Below are positions 45,202 to 56,597 of a stretch of 64,000 nucleotides of DNA, one piece after another. The translations under genes and the position numbers were made by a program. Positions within the stretch are counted from its first letter, which is position 1, and every line of letters begins with the position of its first letter. The stretch is from Rhodococcoides kyotonense. Lineage in GTDB: Bacteria; Actinomycetota; Actinomycetes; Mycobacteriales; Mycobacteriaceae. The DNA is taken from positions 201,276-265,275 of the forward strand of contig NZ_LVHI01000001.1 of assembly GCF_001645385.1 (NCBI RefSeq). Reading direction: 5' to 3'. The notes under the pieces were generated by a model, which was given only the letters and a program-made list of their open reading frames with translations, did not search any database and was not told where the DNA came from.

Positions 45202-46946
45202 GCGCGCACGCGCGGCGCAGCCGCCAAGATCGTGAACGAATGACCCGGAACTCGCGTCGCGGCACCGGTTTCGTCCGAAATCGGCGGCTCCCACGACAGC
45301 AGTGGGGTGCCGCCGACCGGGACGGTCACCGTGTCGGGGGACAGGTTGCAGACCACGCGGAGCGACCCGCGATGCAGGACGATCCATTGCTCGTCCTCGT
45401 CGTAGTCGACCGTCAGGTTCTGGAGCCAGGGATCGGTGAGGTCCGCGTACTGCTTACGGAGCGACAGCAATCCGCGGTACGTTTCGAGTAGGCGTTCGTG
45501 GTCGCCGTCGCCGAGTTCGGACCAGTCGAGCTTCGACCGCAGGAATGTCTGCGGGTCCTGCGGGTCGGGAATGTCGTCGGAATCCCAACCGTGCTCGGCG
45601 AATTCGGCCTTGCGACCTTCCGCCGTCGCCTTCCCCAACTCGGGTTCGGGATGCGAGGTGAAGAACTGGAACGGCGTCGACGCGCCCCACTCCTCGCCCA
45701 TGAACAGCATCGGGGTGTACGGAGAGGCAAGCACCAGTGCAGCTTTCACCGCCAACTGCCCGGGCGTCAGGTAGAAGCCGGGGCGGTCGCCGGTCGCCCG
45801 GTTGCCGACCTGGTCGTGCGTCGTCGTGTACGTGACGAACGAGCTCGCCGGTATCCGTCGCGTGTCGACCGGCCTGCCGTGCCTGCGCCCTCGGAAACTC
45901 GAGTACGTTCCGGCGTGAAAGAAGCCCTGCCGCAACGTGTTCGCGAGACCCTTGAGCGAGCCGAAGTCGCCGTAGTATCCCTGCCGCTCGCCCGACACCG
46001 CAGCATGGATCGCGTGGTGCAGGTCGTCGTCCCATTGTGCGTCGAGACCGTAGCCGCCGCCCGAGCGAGGCGTGATCAGTGTCGGGTCGTTCAGGTCGCT
46101 CTCCGCGATGAGAGTGAGCGGGCGTCCGAGGTGCGCCGACAGGCGACGGGTCTCGATGGCCAGTTCCTCGAGCAGGTGCACCGCCGTGGTGTCCGCGATG
46201 GCGTGCACCGCATCCAGCCGTAGTCCGTCGATGTGGAACTCGGAGAACCAGCGCAGCGCGTTCTCGATCGCGTACCGCCGGACATTGCCGGACTCGGCGC
46301 CTGCGTAGTTGATGGTCTGGCCCCACGTGTTTGCGCCCTGGGACATGTACGGACCGAACCGCTCGAGATAATTTCCCGACGGCCCGAGGTGGTTGTAGAC
46401 GACGTCGAGCACGACGCCCAGACCGCGGGCATGACACGCATCGACGAGTCGTTGCAACCCGTCGGGCCCGCCGTACGCCTCGTGGACGGTGTACCAGAGG
46501 ACGCCGTCGTAGCCCCAGTTGTGGGTACCGTTGAATCCGTTGACGGGCATGATCTCGACGAACGTCACGCCGAGATCGACCAGGTGATCGAGCTTGTCGA
46601 CGGCCGCGTCGAACGTGCCCTCGGGTGTGAACGTGCCGATGTGCAGTTCGTACACCACACCCCCCGGCAGCTGCCGACCGGTCCATGCCGAATCCGTCCA
46701 CACCGAGGGGTCGACGCGGTGCAGTTGCGACAGCTCGTGCACCCCCTCGGGTTGGCGCGGCGAGCGTGGGTCGGGGATCACGGCGTCGTCGTCGTCGAGC
46801 ACGAAGCCGTACCGGCTGCCCAGTGATGCGTCGGCGTCGACGAACCACCATCCGTCCTCACGCTTCTGCATCGAGTGCAGCTCACCGTCCAGGTGCAGGC
46901 GGACGGTGTCGGGTGTCGGTGCCCAAACCTCGAAGCGATGCGTCAT
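45198..46946 (-). CDS. treZ: Maltooligosyltrehalose trehalohydrolase TreZ
   Basis: 582 aa GH13 enzyme that releases trehalose from maltooligosyltrehalose. N-terminal beta-sandwich FEVWAPTPDTVRLHLDGE, then the catalytic barrel with GVTFVEIMPVNGFNGTHNWG, LGVVLDVVYNHLGPSGNYL, DGLRLDAVHAI (nucleophile Asp), TLIAESDLNDP (acid Glu) and TTTHDQVGNRA. The ATG at 46946 overlaps the treY stop as ATGA. It is the last gene of the leftward glgX-treY-treZ operon. Confidence 0.95.
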   Translation of the reverse strand: MTHRFEVWAPTPDTVRLHLDGELHSMQKREDGWWFVDADASLGSRYGFVLDDDDAVIPDPRSPRQPEGVHELSQLHRVDPSVWTDSAWTGRQLPGGVVYELHIGTFTPEGTFDAAVDKLDHLVDLGVTFVEIMPVNGFNGTHNWGYDGVLWYTVHEAYGGPDGLQRLVDACHARGLGVVLDVVYNHLGPSGNYLERFGPYMSQGANTWGQTINYAGAESGNVRRYAIENALRWFSEFHIDGLRLDAVHAIADTTAVHLLEELAIETRRLSAHLGRPLTLIAESDLNDPTLITPRSGGGYGLDAQWDDDLHHAIHAAVSGERQGYYGDFGSLKGLANTLRQGFFHAGTYSSFRGRRHGRPVDTRRIPASSFVTYTTTHDQVGNRATGDRPGFYLTPGQLAVKAALVLASPYTPMLFMGEEWGASTPFQFFTSHPEPELGKATAEGRKAEFAEHGWDSDDIPDPQDPQTFLRSKLDWSELGDGDHERLLETYRGLLSLRKQYADLTDPWLQNLTVDYDEDEQWIVLHRGSLRVVCNLSPDTVTVPVGGTPLLSWEPPISDETGAATRVPGHSFTILAAAPRVRA

Positions 46947-49318
46947 CGGTCGGTGTCTCCTACGTTCTCGCGGACCAGGAGCGCCACGGGGAGCGCTGCG
47001 AACAGTTCGGTGGCGGATGCCTGCGCGGTGTACACCGTGTCGGTGAGGCGATCGCGCCACTGTCCCTGCGGGAGTACCACGGTGGTGTCTCCCCAACCCT
47101 CGTTCTGCAGGGTCGACGAGTGACGCGTTGCGAGTGCCATTACGTCCGGCTCACCCTGCTGCGGCCCGCGAGAGAATCCGACGACGTGTGCCGATGCCGA
47201 TCCCGTCGCGTACACGGGCGCGTACGTTCCGCCGACGAAACTCGCGGGACGTTCCCGACGCAGACGCAGCGCTGCCCGTACGACGCGAAACTTCGATGCC
47301 GCATCGGTGGTTGCCGAGGGAGGGACGTCGTTGCCGGACAACAACTCTCGCCGAATCCGATAGTCCACGGGTCGCCGGTTGTCCGGATCGACCAGGGAGT
47401 CGTCCCACAGTTCGGTGCCCTGGTAGACGTCGGGAACGCCGGGTCCGACGAGCTGAAGAAGCTTCTGCCCCAGCGCGTCGCTGCGTCCGTGTACGTCGAC
47501 TCGCGCGACGAGCATGGTCATCGAGTCGGCGACCGATCCCTGCATCACCGAGTCGAGCCATTCGTGCACCGACGACTCGAACGTCTCGTCGACGTCGTTC
47601 CATCCCGTGCGGAGGTTCGCTTCGCGCATCGCCTTCTCCGCGTACGCGTGAATTCGCTCGCGTAGTGAGTCGTCGATGGCGCCGTCGACCGGCCAGACGC
47701 CGAAGAGGTTCTGCCACAGGAAAAGTCCGGTCGCGCCGTCAGGACTGGGAACCATCTCTTCCCAGTCCGCGACGCAGCGTGCCCATAGTTCGGGAATCTG
47801 GGACAGGACGCCGATGCGTGCTCGGACGTCCTCGCCGCGCTTGGTGTCGTGCGTCGACAGGGTGGTCATCGCCGCAGGCCAGCGGTCCGCGCGATCGGCG
47901 TTCGCCAGATGGAACTGCGCGGGGGCGACACCGAAGATCGCCGGATCACCGCCGACTTCCTGCAACGAGATCAGCCGGGTGGCCCGGTAGAACAGGCAGT
48001 CCTCGACGCCCTTGGCTGTGACCGCGCCGCACACCTGCTCGAACCTGACCGCCGACTCACCGTTCGCCACCAGAGCCGTTGCGACAGCGTCGAGTCCGGC
48101 TTCGAGGTCGGGTCTGTTCTGCAACACCGTCCCGATGACGCGGGGGATCGTTCCCGCGAGGGGTGCGTAATCGGATCGGTAGTACGGCATGTGCGCCACC
48201 AGAGCGACGACGGCGTCCGTGACGGTCTCGGCGGAGATGTCGGCCTGTGATTCGCGCAGGATCGCGCGGGTGAGCCGGCGCACTTCGGGTGCCAGGTCGC
48301 CTTGCGCGACAGCCGCTTTGAGCTCTCGTTCCGTGGCATGTAGCCACTCCGGATCGCTCGCGCTGCCCGTACGTGACTGCGACAGCTCGCCCAGCGCCGC
48401 GGCGCCTGCCGGATCGACGAACACGCCGCCGACGTCGGCAAGCGCGTCGTAGCCGGTCGTGCCGTCGACGGGCAGTGACGTGTCGAGCGGCTCGCCCCGC
48501 GCCAGGATCTTCTCGATGACGAGCCAGCGATCCTCGCCCATCAGCTCACGCAGCTCGGTCAGGTAGCCCGCGGGATCCGCGAGACCATCCGGATGGTCGA
48601 CGCGTAGGCCGTCGACGAGATCGTCCGTCATCCACGACGCGATCTCCTTGTGGGATTCGGTGAAGACGTCGTAGTCCTCCTGCCGGAGCCCGGCGAGGCC
48701 GTTGACGGAGAAGAAACGGCGGTACCCGACGAGTCCGGCCCGCCAACTGACCAGTCGATACGCCTGACGGTCGTGAATCGTGGTCGCGTTACCGTCGTCG
48801 GTCCCGTCGGCGATGGGGAATCGGTGGTCGTAGTAGGCGAGCAGTGGCGCATCACCGGTGCGGTCGATCGTCAGCTCGTCCACATCGGAGTCCGAGCCGA
48901 GGATCGGCAGCGCGATCTTGCCGTCCACCCCGTTGTCGTCGGCCCAGTCGATGTCGAAGAAGCCGGCGTACTGCGACGCGCGACCGTTCCGCAGTACGTC
49001 CCACCACCACGCATTCTGCCGCGGATCCTCGACTCCGACGTGGTTGGGCACGATGTCGATCACGACGCCCATTCCGCGCGAACGCAGTTCGGCCGTCAGC
49101 GCTTCCAGTGCCGCTCGCCCGCCGAGGTCGGGGGAGACGATCGTCGGATCGACGACGTCGTATCCGTGTGTCGAGCCCTTGGTCGCGGACAGGACGGGGG
49201 ACAGGTAGGCATGGCTGACGCCGAGGTCGTCGAGATAGTCGACGATCCCTCGGGCATCTTCGAGCGTGAACCCGTCCCCGCGCAGCTGTAGTCGATACGT
49301 ACTGGACGGGATCGTCAT
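46943..49318 (-). CDS. treY: Maltooligosyltrehalose synthase TreY
   Basis: 791 aa from the ATG at 49318. GH13 intramolecular transglycosylase that converts the reducing-end maltose unit of maltodextrins to trehalose. Motifs: PSSTYRLQLRGDGFTLEDA at the N-terminus, GVSHAYLSPVLSATKGSTHG, GVVIDIVPNHVGVEDPRQN, DGLRVDHPDGLADP and WLVIEKILARGE. The long insert between barrel strands is typical of TreY. It starts 4 bases after the glgX stop and overlaps treZ by ATGA, giving an ordered trehalose-from-glycogen operon. Confidence 0.95.
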   Translation of the reverse strand: MTIPSSTYRLQLRGDGFTLEDARGIVDYLDDLGVSHAYLSPVLSATKGSTHGYDVVDPTIVSPDLGGRAALEALTAELRSRGMGVVIDIVPNHVGVEDPRQNAWWWDVLRNGRASQYAGFFDIDWADDNGVDGKIALPILGSDSDVDELTIDRTGDAPLLAYYDHRFPIADGTDDGNATTIHDRQAYRLVSWRAGLVGYRRFFSVNGLAGLRQEDYDVFTESHKEIASWMTDDLVDGLRVDHPDGLADPAGYLTELRELMGEDRWLVIEKILARGEPLDTSLPVDGTTGYDALADVGGVFVDPAGAAALGELSQSRTGSASDPEWLHATERELKAAVAQGDLAPEVRRLTRAILRESQADISAETVTDAVVALVAHMPYYRSDYAPLAGTIPRVIGTVLQNRPDLEAGLDAVATALVANGESAVRFEQVCGAVTAKGVEDCLFYRATRLISLQEVGGDPAIFGVAPAQFHLANADRADRWPAAMTTLSTHDTKRGEDVRARIGVLSQIPELWARCVADWEEMVPSPDGATGLFLWQNLFGVWPVDGAIDDSLRERIHAYAEKAMREANLRTGWNDVDETFESSVHEWLDSVMQGSVADSMTMLVARVDVHGRSDALGQKLLQLVGPGVPDVYQGTELWDDSLVDPDNRRPVDYRIRRELLSGNDVPPSATTDAASKFRVVRAALRLRRERPASFVGGTYAPVYATGSASAHVVGFSRGPQQGEPDVMALATRHSSTLQNEGWGDTTVVLPQGQWRDRLTDTVYTAQASATELFAALPVALLVRENVGDTDR

Positions 49319-49322
49319 GGGG

Positions 49323-51587
<2,265 letters not shown>

Positions 51588-51620
51588 GGATCAACCCTAC
51601 TGTGGCCGGGTCGCCCCGGC

Positions 51621-53726
51621 TCACCACCAACCCGTCGCCGACGCCATCTTCCGCCCGAGTTCCGCGGTCAGAGTCCGCATGTACGTCGCAGTGAGGTGAT
51701 GTTCGTCGCGATAGATCAGCACGTTGCCCGCAATCACACGACAGATGTCGACGTCGCACAGCGCGTTCGACAGGTCGAGGGGGAACACCGTCGGGAATCG
51801 GAACGATGCGGCGAGCGCGGGATCGATCGGGGACAGCGCATTGTCGCGGGGCATGCCGCACGACGTCGCCGAACCGCCGTCGGCGAGGCAGTCGATCGCT
51901 CGATACTGGACGCCGCCGCGTTCGAGCCACGGGTTGTCGCGCATCGCGAGCACGGGAATGCCGCGCGCCGACAGCTCGGACCACACCTGCAGATACCAGT
52001 CCGGGGTGTAGTCGCCCGGCCCGTCCTCGCGGGGGCGTGTCGATGTCGTGAACACGTAATCGGGCGAACTCTCTCCGAGCCTGTCGACGACGGTCCGGCT
52101 CCAGTCGAGACAGTCCGGATATTCGGTGTCGCCCAGCATCGGCATCGTTCCGAGGGTCAGCGGACATCCCATCTTCAGGTACGTCACGATGCGGAATCCG
52201 TGTTCGCGTCCGAGTGCGTCGAGCGCGGTGATCCAGTGCTCGGCGTGCGAACTGCCCGCCAGGACAATGGTGCGCGGCGCCGTCGTATCGCCGTACTCGC
52301 AACTGACGGCGTCCTTCGTCTCGAAGTCGGCGATGCAGCCCTCGATCGTCGTGATCGGCAGGTCTTCGGGAGCGGAGAAAAGGGACGGTGCGATGTCGGC
52401 GTCGTCGGCCTGGGCGCCGTCGGTGAGAACGAGCGCACCGGGATGCGTCGCGAGATCGTCGCCGTCGGCAGCCTGGAGCTTCGCGACCGTGCGATCGATG
52501 TAGAAATTCCAGCCGGTCGAGCCGACAACCACGACGGCAGCCAGGACCGCGGCGGTGGCGGTGATGGCGATTCGGGGAATGGACCTGGCCTTCGACTGCA
52601 TCGGTTTCTCGACGAGCCGGACGGTGGCCATGGCCAGAAGCACCGACACGGCGATGATCGCGGCGCCGACGGGAATGCTCGCGGACGGCTCGCCGGTGAC
52701 TGCGAGCCAGAAGATGAGGATGGGCCAGTGCCAGAGGTAGAGCGGGAACGCGATCGATCCGAGCCACAGGCCGACGCGGCTGCGCAGCACACGGGCGACG
52801 GGCGTCGACGGTCCCGCCACGATCAACGCAAGTGTCGCGAGAACGGGAAACAGTGCCCAGGGGCCGGGAAACTCACGGACGCCGTCGAGCACGAAACCGC
52901 ACGCGACGATCGCGCTGATACCTGCCAGTGCGAGCACGGTCCGGCCGGTCCGCTTCGGCAGACCTTCCTCGTCCTCTGCCGTCGAGCCGCGGGCGGCGAA
53001 CACCGCAGCCAATGCGGCTCCGGCCAGGATCTCCCAGAGACGAGCGCCGGTGTCGTAGTAGTTCCACGACTGCAGCCGCGTTGCGCCGTCCGCCGCGTAC
53101 ACGAAGGACAGAAGAGCGAATCCGGAGAACAGAACGAGGTAGACGCGGGGATCGGGGCTTGCGCGGTGAAAGCCCCGCGAGCGACGCAGGATCGCGGCGA
53201 GACCGAACACGACGACGATCGCGAGCAGATAGAACTGGAACTGCACGGCCACGGACCACAGGTGCTGCAGTGGGCTGACGTTCGGATCCGCTGCCAGGTA
53301 ATCCTGCGACGTCCAGGCCAGTTCCCAGTTCGCGAAGAAGAAGACGCCCGACACGAGCTGATCCCCGATGTCCGCCCAGCGAGTGCGCGGAAACACGGTC
53401 ACCGCCCCGACCGCGACTCCGGCAAGAACCAGCACGAGAGGTGGCCCGAGCCTGCGGAGGATTCGAGAGACACGGGTGAACGGGTTCAGGCTTCCGCCCG
53501 CCCGGGCGGTGCGGATCAGCGATGCCGTGAAGAAGAAACCGGTGAGCGTGAGGAAGACGTCGACACCGCCGGATACGCGACCCATCCAGACGTGGAACAC
53601 GACCACGAGGGCGATTGCCACACCGCGGAGTCCGTTGAGGTCCTCGCGAACCGCAGCGTTCCCCTCGACCCGAGGCGCGGGCAGCTGAGGATCGGTGACG
53701 CCGACGGGGTGGCTATGGGCATGCAT
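51621..53726 (-). CDS. Membrane acyltransferase with C-terminal SGNH domain (Rv1565c-like)
   Basis: 701 aa. About ten membrane spans form an acyltransferase-3 domain starting LNGLRGVAIALVVVFHVW (conserved Arg and His) with VDVFLTLTGFFFTASL. This is followed by an extracytoplasmic SGNH-type domain with VLAGSSHAEHW and a C-terminal D-x-x-H as DEHHLTATYM. Such proteins O-acetylate or acylate surface polysaccharides or glycolipids. The position upstream of the trehalose operon matches Rv1565c, so a link to trehalose- or arabinan-based envelope lipids is possible but unproven. A 33-base gap separates it from glgX. Confidence 0.88.
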   Translation of the reverse strand: MHAHSHPVGVTDPQLPAPRVEGNAAVREDLNGLRGVAIALVVVFHVWMGRVSGGVDVFLTLTGFFFTASLIRTARAGGSLNPFTRVSRILRRLGPPLVLVLAGVAVGAVTVFPRTRWADIGDQLVSGVFFFANWELAWTSQDYLAADPNVSPLQHLWSVAVQFQFYLLAIVVVFGLAAILRRSRGFHRASPDPRVYLVLFSGFALLSFVYAADGATRLQSWNYYDTGARLWEILAGAALAAVFAARGSTAEDEEGLPKRTGRTVLALAGISAIVACGFVLDGVREFPGPWALFPVLATLALIVAGPSTPVARVLRSRVGLWLGSIAFPLYLWHWPILIFWLAVTGEPSASIPVGAAIIAVSVLLAMATVRLVEKPMQSKARSIPRIAITATAAVLAAVVVVGSTGWNFYIDRTVAKLQAADGDDLATHPGALVLTDGAQADDADIAPSLFSAPEDLPITTIEGCIADFETKDAVSCEYGDTTAPRTIVLAGSSHAEHWITALDALGREHGFRIVTYLKMGCPLTLGTMPMLGDTEYPDCLDWSRTVVDRLGESSPDYVFTTSTRPREDGPGDYTPDWYLQVWSELSARGIPVLAMRDNPWLERGGVQYRAIDCLADGGSATSCGMPRDNALSPIDPALAASFRFPTVFPLDLSNALCDVDICRVIAGNVLIYRDEHHLTATYMRTLTAELGRKMASATGWW

Positions 53727-53818
53727 ATGAGGGTGAAAACTCCGGCAGTCGGCGTGTATCCAGTACGGCGTTCAGTGGCTCGGGGACACGATACTGGTCC
53801 GTAGCCCTACGTGAACAA

Positions 53819-54283
53819 TCAAGCAACGGGAGCTGACGTCGCGGCGGGAAGTGCGTGTATGGCGTCGACCAGCGGTGCGAGTTCGGGGACCTGGTGTGCC
53901 GAGGCGAGAGCGCTTTCGAGGACGTCGTCGTGCGTGGGGCGAGCTCGGTTCAACAACTGCCTGCCCTCCTCGGTCAGTTCCGTGTAGATGCCGCGTCGGT
54001 CGTCCTTGCAGAGAATGCGCGTGAGAATCCCGCGATCTTCGAGGCGGTTCACGAGACGAGTAGTCGCGCTGCTGCTGAGTGCCGACGCCCGGGCCAGCTG
54101 CTGCATGCGCATGTGCCATCCGTCCTGACGGCTCAATGCGTCGAGCACCGTGTACTCGACGACCGACAGCGAGTGCTCGGACTGCAGGGTCCGCTCCAGC
54201 TCGTTCTCGATGTGTGCGTGAAGGGCGGCGAGTGTCCGCCAGCCCTGTGCGCGAACGAGCGACGAGTCGTCTGCGATTCCCAT
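53819..54283 (-). CDS. MarR-family regulator
   Basis: 154 aa winged-helix regulator. Recognition region MRMQQLARASALSSSATTRL, wing with DDRRGIYTELTEEGRQLL. It is divergent from an MFS transporter gene with palindromic sites between them, so it probably represses that transporter and itself. The ligand is unknown; no Cys in the expected redox position suggests it is not an OhrR-type peroxide sensor, although one Cys is present (ILCKDD). Confidence 0.9.
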   Translation of the reverse strand: MGIADDSSLVRAQGWRTLAALHAHIENELERTLQSEHSLSVVEYTVLDALSRQDGWHMRMQQLARASALSSSATTRLVNRLEDRGILTRILCKDDRRGIYTELTEEGRQLLNRARPTHDDVLESALASAHQVPELAPLVDAIHALPAATSAPVA

Positions 54284-54324
54284 GTCTGCTCCTGGTGCCG
54301 GTGAACGGGCCCGAGTTTAGCAGC

Positions 54325-54384
54325 TTGCGCGTTTATCGCGCGCGTGCAACTATTTACAACGCGTGTGCAACTACATGCACACGC
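54325..54384 (+). promoter_or_regulatory. Palindromic operator candidates between marR and MFS genes
   Basis: Two inverted repeats lie in the divergent promoter: TTGCGCG with CGTGCAA (54325-54331 and 54343-54349, one mismatch) and a perfect GCGTGTGCA with TGCACACGC (54361-54369 and 54376-54384). A direct repeat GTGCAACTA at 54344 and 54365 is exactly 21 bp apart, two helical turns. This arrangement fits a pair of MarR dimers on one face of the DNA. Confidence 0.6.
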
Positions 54385-54421
54385 TCTATATCTACTCACG
54401 CATCGATCGAGGGGTCTTTTC

Positions 54422-55585
54422 ATGCCACTAGGGCTACTTGCTCTCGCCGTCGGAGGGTTCGGCATCGGGCTCACCGAGTTCGTCATCATGGGACTGCTGC
54501 CCGACGTCGCCGCGGACTTCGGCGTCACCGAGCCCGTCGCGGGCTGGCTGATCACCGGCTACGCACTGAGCGTCGTCGTCGGAGCGCTCGTGGTCACCGC
54601 ACTCGTCAGCCGGTTTCCGCGCAAGAGCGTGCTGGTCGGACTGATGGGCCTGTTCATCGCAGGTAATTTCCTGTCGGCTCTCGCGCCGACGTACGAGGTG
54701 ATGATGGGGGGACGCGTCGTCGCGGCGCTGTGTCACGGTGCGTTCTTCGGCATCGGCTCGGTCGTTGCCGCAGGCATGGTCGCACCGAGCAAGCAGGCGG
54801 GCGCCATCGCGATGATGTTCGCCGGACTTACCGCCGCCAACGTGCTGGGCGTGCCCTTCGGCACGTTTCTCGGCCAGACGTACGGCTGGCGGTCGACGTT
54901 CTGGGCCATCACGGTCATCGGGGTCGTCGCGCTCGTCGGCATTCTCGCTCTCGTCCCGGCGCAGCATGAATCGCAGGCCGACGCGAATCTGCGTCACGAG
55001 CTGCGCGCGTTCCGCGAGGTCCAGGTCTGGCTGTCCATCGCGCTGACGGTCCTGGGGTACGGCGGCATGTTCGGAGCGTTCACGTACATCGCGTTCACGC
55101 TCACCGATGTCGCAGGGTTCTCGACGACGTCGGTGCCGTGGCTGCTCGTGCTGTTCGGCGTCGGTTTGTTCGTCGGAAACTACGTGGGCGGCAAGGCAGC
55201 CGACCGCAGTCTCACCGGCACGTTGCTCGTCGTCCTCGCCGTGTTGACGGTCGTGCTCGTGTTCTTCGCGTCGACCGCGGAGAGCCAGATCGCCACCGTC
55301 GTGTCCCTGTTCCTGATGGGTGCGTTCGGTTTCGCGACGGTTCCCGCTCTGCAGATGCGGGTGATGTCGTTCGCGTCGGAGGCGCCGACGATGGCGTCGG
55401 GAGCCAACATCGCGGCGTTCAACCTGGGCAATGCTCTGGGTGCGTGGATCGGTGGCGTCACGATCACCGCAGGTCTCGGTTACACGTCACCCATCTGGGC
55501 GGGCGCGGTGATCACCGCCGCTGCTGTCGGCGTTCTGGTCGTCGCGACTGCGCTGCAACGGAATCGGGAGCTGGTGGCGGCGTAA
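54422..55585 (+). CDS. MFS transporter, DHA1 family (AraJ/Cmx-like)
   Basis: 387 aa with 12 predicted spans. It begins LGLLALAVGGFGIGLTEFVI, which is typical of AraJ-like and chloramphenicol-exporter-type DHA1 pumps, with VVAALCHGAFFGIGSVVAAG and LGVPFGTFLGQTYGWRSTFW as further signatures. The ATG at 54422 follows GAGGGG. Substrate unknown; probable export of small toxic compounds or arabinose-type sugars. Regulated by the divergent MarR gene. Confidence 0.85.
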   Translation: MPLGLLALAVGGFGIGLTEFVIMGLLPDVAADFGVTEPVAGWLITGYALSVVVGALVVTALVSRFPRKSVLVGLMGLFIAGNFLSALAPTYEVMMGGRVVAALCHGAFFGIGSVVAAGMVAPSKQAGAIAMMFAGLTAANVLGVPFGTFLGQTYGWRSTFWAITVIGVVALVGILALVPAQHESQADANLRHELRAFREVQVWLSIALTVLGYGGMFGAFTYIAFTLTDVAGFSTTSVPWLLVLFGVGLFVGNYVGGKAADRSLTGTLLVVLAVLTVVLVFFASTAESQIATVVSLFLMGAFGFATVPALQMRVMSFASEAPTMASGANIAAFNLGNALGAWIGGVTITAGLGYTSPIWAGAVITAAAVGVLVVATALQRNRELVAA

Positions 55586-55636
55586 GTGCTCGAACAAGGG
55601 CGGCGGGATCGTCGACTTGAAGGCAGGGTGGGTGTG

Positions 55637-55696
55637 ATGTCCCAGTTGCCGGCCGCTGAACCGGAAATCCGGATGGGCGGGGAGCAAGTGGGACAT
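55637..55696 (+). repeat. Long inverted repeat downstream of the MFS gene
   Basis: ATGTCCCAGTTG at 55637-55648 and CAAGTGGGACAT at 55685-55696 are inverted copies matching at 11 of 12 positions, with a 36-base loop containing CCGG-AAAT-CCGG. A third related half-site (ATGACTCCCAGCTG) follows directly. It lies in the 206-base gap before the ComB-like gene and could be a terminator or a binding site. Confidence 0.55.
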
Positions 55697-55791
55697 GACT
55701 CCCAGCTGACGGCGGTTCGCTTTCCGCGCCCGGTCAGTTCTGTCCGAATGGTGCAGCGGCACAGCATCTTCGATCGTGCAACACTGACCCG

Positions 55792-56565
55792 ATGCATACC
55801 GCACATCGACAGCGCTCGTATTCCGTCCGCTTCGACTGGGGATCCACCGGAGCTTCTGCGATCGGGGCCGATGCCGACGTGGCGGTCGTCGTGGATGTGT
55901 TGTCCTTCACCACGACACTCTCTGTTGCCGTCGACCGGGGCGTTGAGGTGTTCCCATACCGTTGGCGAGACGACGGAGCCGCGCGATTCGCCGCGGACCG
56001 TGGCACCGTCCTTGCTGTCGGTCGACGCGAAGCGCGGGCATCCGATATAAGCCTTTCGCCAGGCACGGTCCGGTCCGCGCAGGGGCTGGCGAGATTGGTG
56101 CTCCCATCGCCGAACGGATCGTCGATTGCGCATTCGTTGTCCGCCTCGTCCGGCGTGTGTATCGGCGCCTCCCTACGCAACGCGTCGTCGGTCGCCGAAT
56201 GGATCTCTGCGAACTACCGCGATGGATCGGTCGTGTCCGTCATCGCAGCGGGGGAGCGCTGGCCCGACGGATCCCTGCGACCCTCGGTCGAAGATCTGTG
56301 GGGAGCAGGTGCAGTACTCGCCGAGTTAGTCGACCGCAGGCCGAATCTCGAGGTGTCACCTGAGGCCGAAGTCGCTGTAGCGACGTGGAACTCGATTACG
56401 GGCACGGTCGAGGCAAAGCTGCAGAGCTGTGCGTCGGGGCGCGAACTCGTTCTCGACGGGTATCCGTCGGATGTCGCCATCGCGGCCGAAGTGGGTCGAA
56501 GCCGCTCTGTGCCGATCCTGCGCGAAGACCGGTTCGTGAACCACGGGCGCGTACTCGATAACTGA
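55792..56565 (+). CDS. ComB-family protein (2-phosphosulfolactate phosphatase-like)
   Basis: 257 aa. The N-terminal block VAVVVDVLSFTTTLSVAVDR, LPSPNGSSIAHSL and the Gly/Ala-rich VVSVIAAGERWPDGSLRPS are typical of the ComB family, named for coenzyme M synthesis in methanogens. Bacteria with this fold but no coenzyme M pathway are common, and the true substrate is unknown. The ATG at 55792 has no obvious ribosome binding site. No clear operon partners. Confidence 0.78.
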   Translation: MHTAHRQRSYSVRFDWGSTGASAIGADADVAVVVDVLSFTTTLSVAVDRGVEVFPYRWRDDGAARFAADRGTVLAVGRREARASDISLSPGTVRSAQGLARLVLPSPNGSSIAHSLSASSGVCIGASLRNASSVAEWISANYRDGSVVSVIAAGERWPDGSLRPSVEDLWGAGAVLAELVDRRPNLEVSPEAEVAVATWNSITGTVEAKLQSCASGRELVLDGYPSDVAIAAEVGRSRSVPILREDRFVNHGRVLDN

Positions 56566-56597
56566 CGTTTCGGCGGCATACCCCGTCGACCCCGTCG

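Noticed and set aside
55586-56050. Open frame upstream of and overlapping the ComB-like gene
   Set aside because: It crosses the ComB-like coding sequence in another frame and has no recognisable features.
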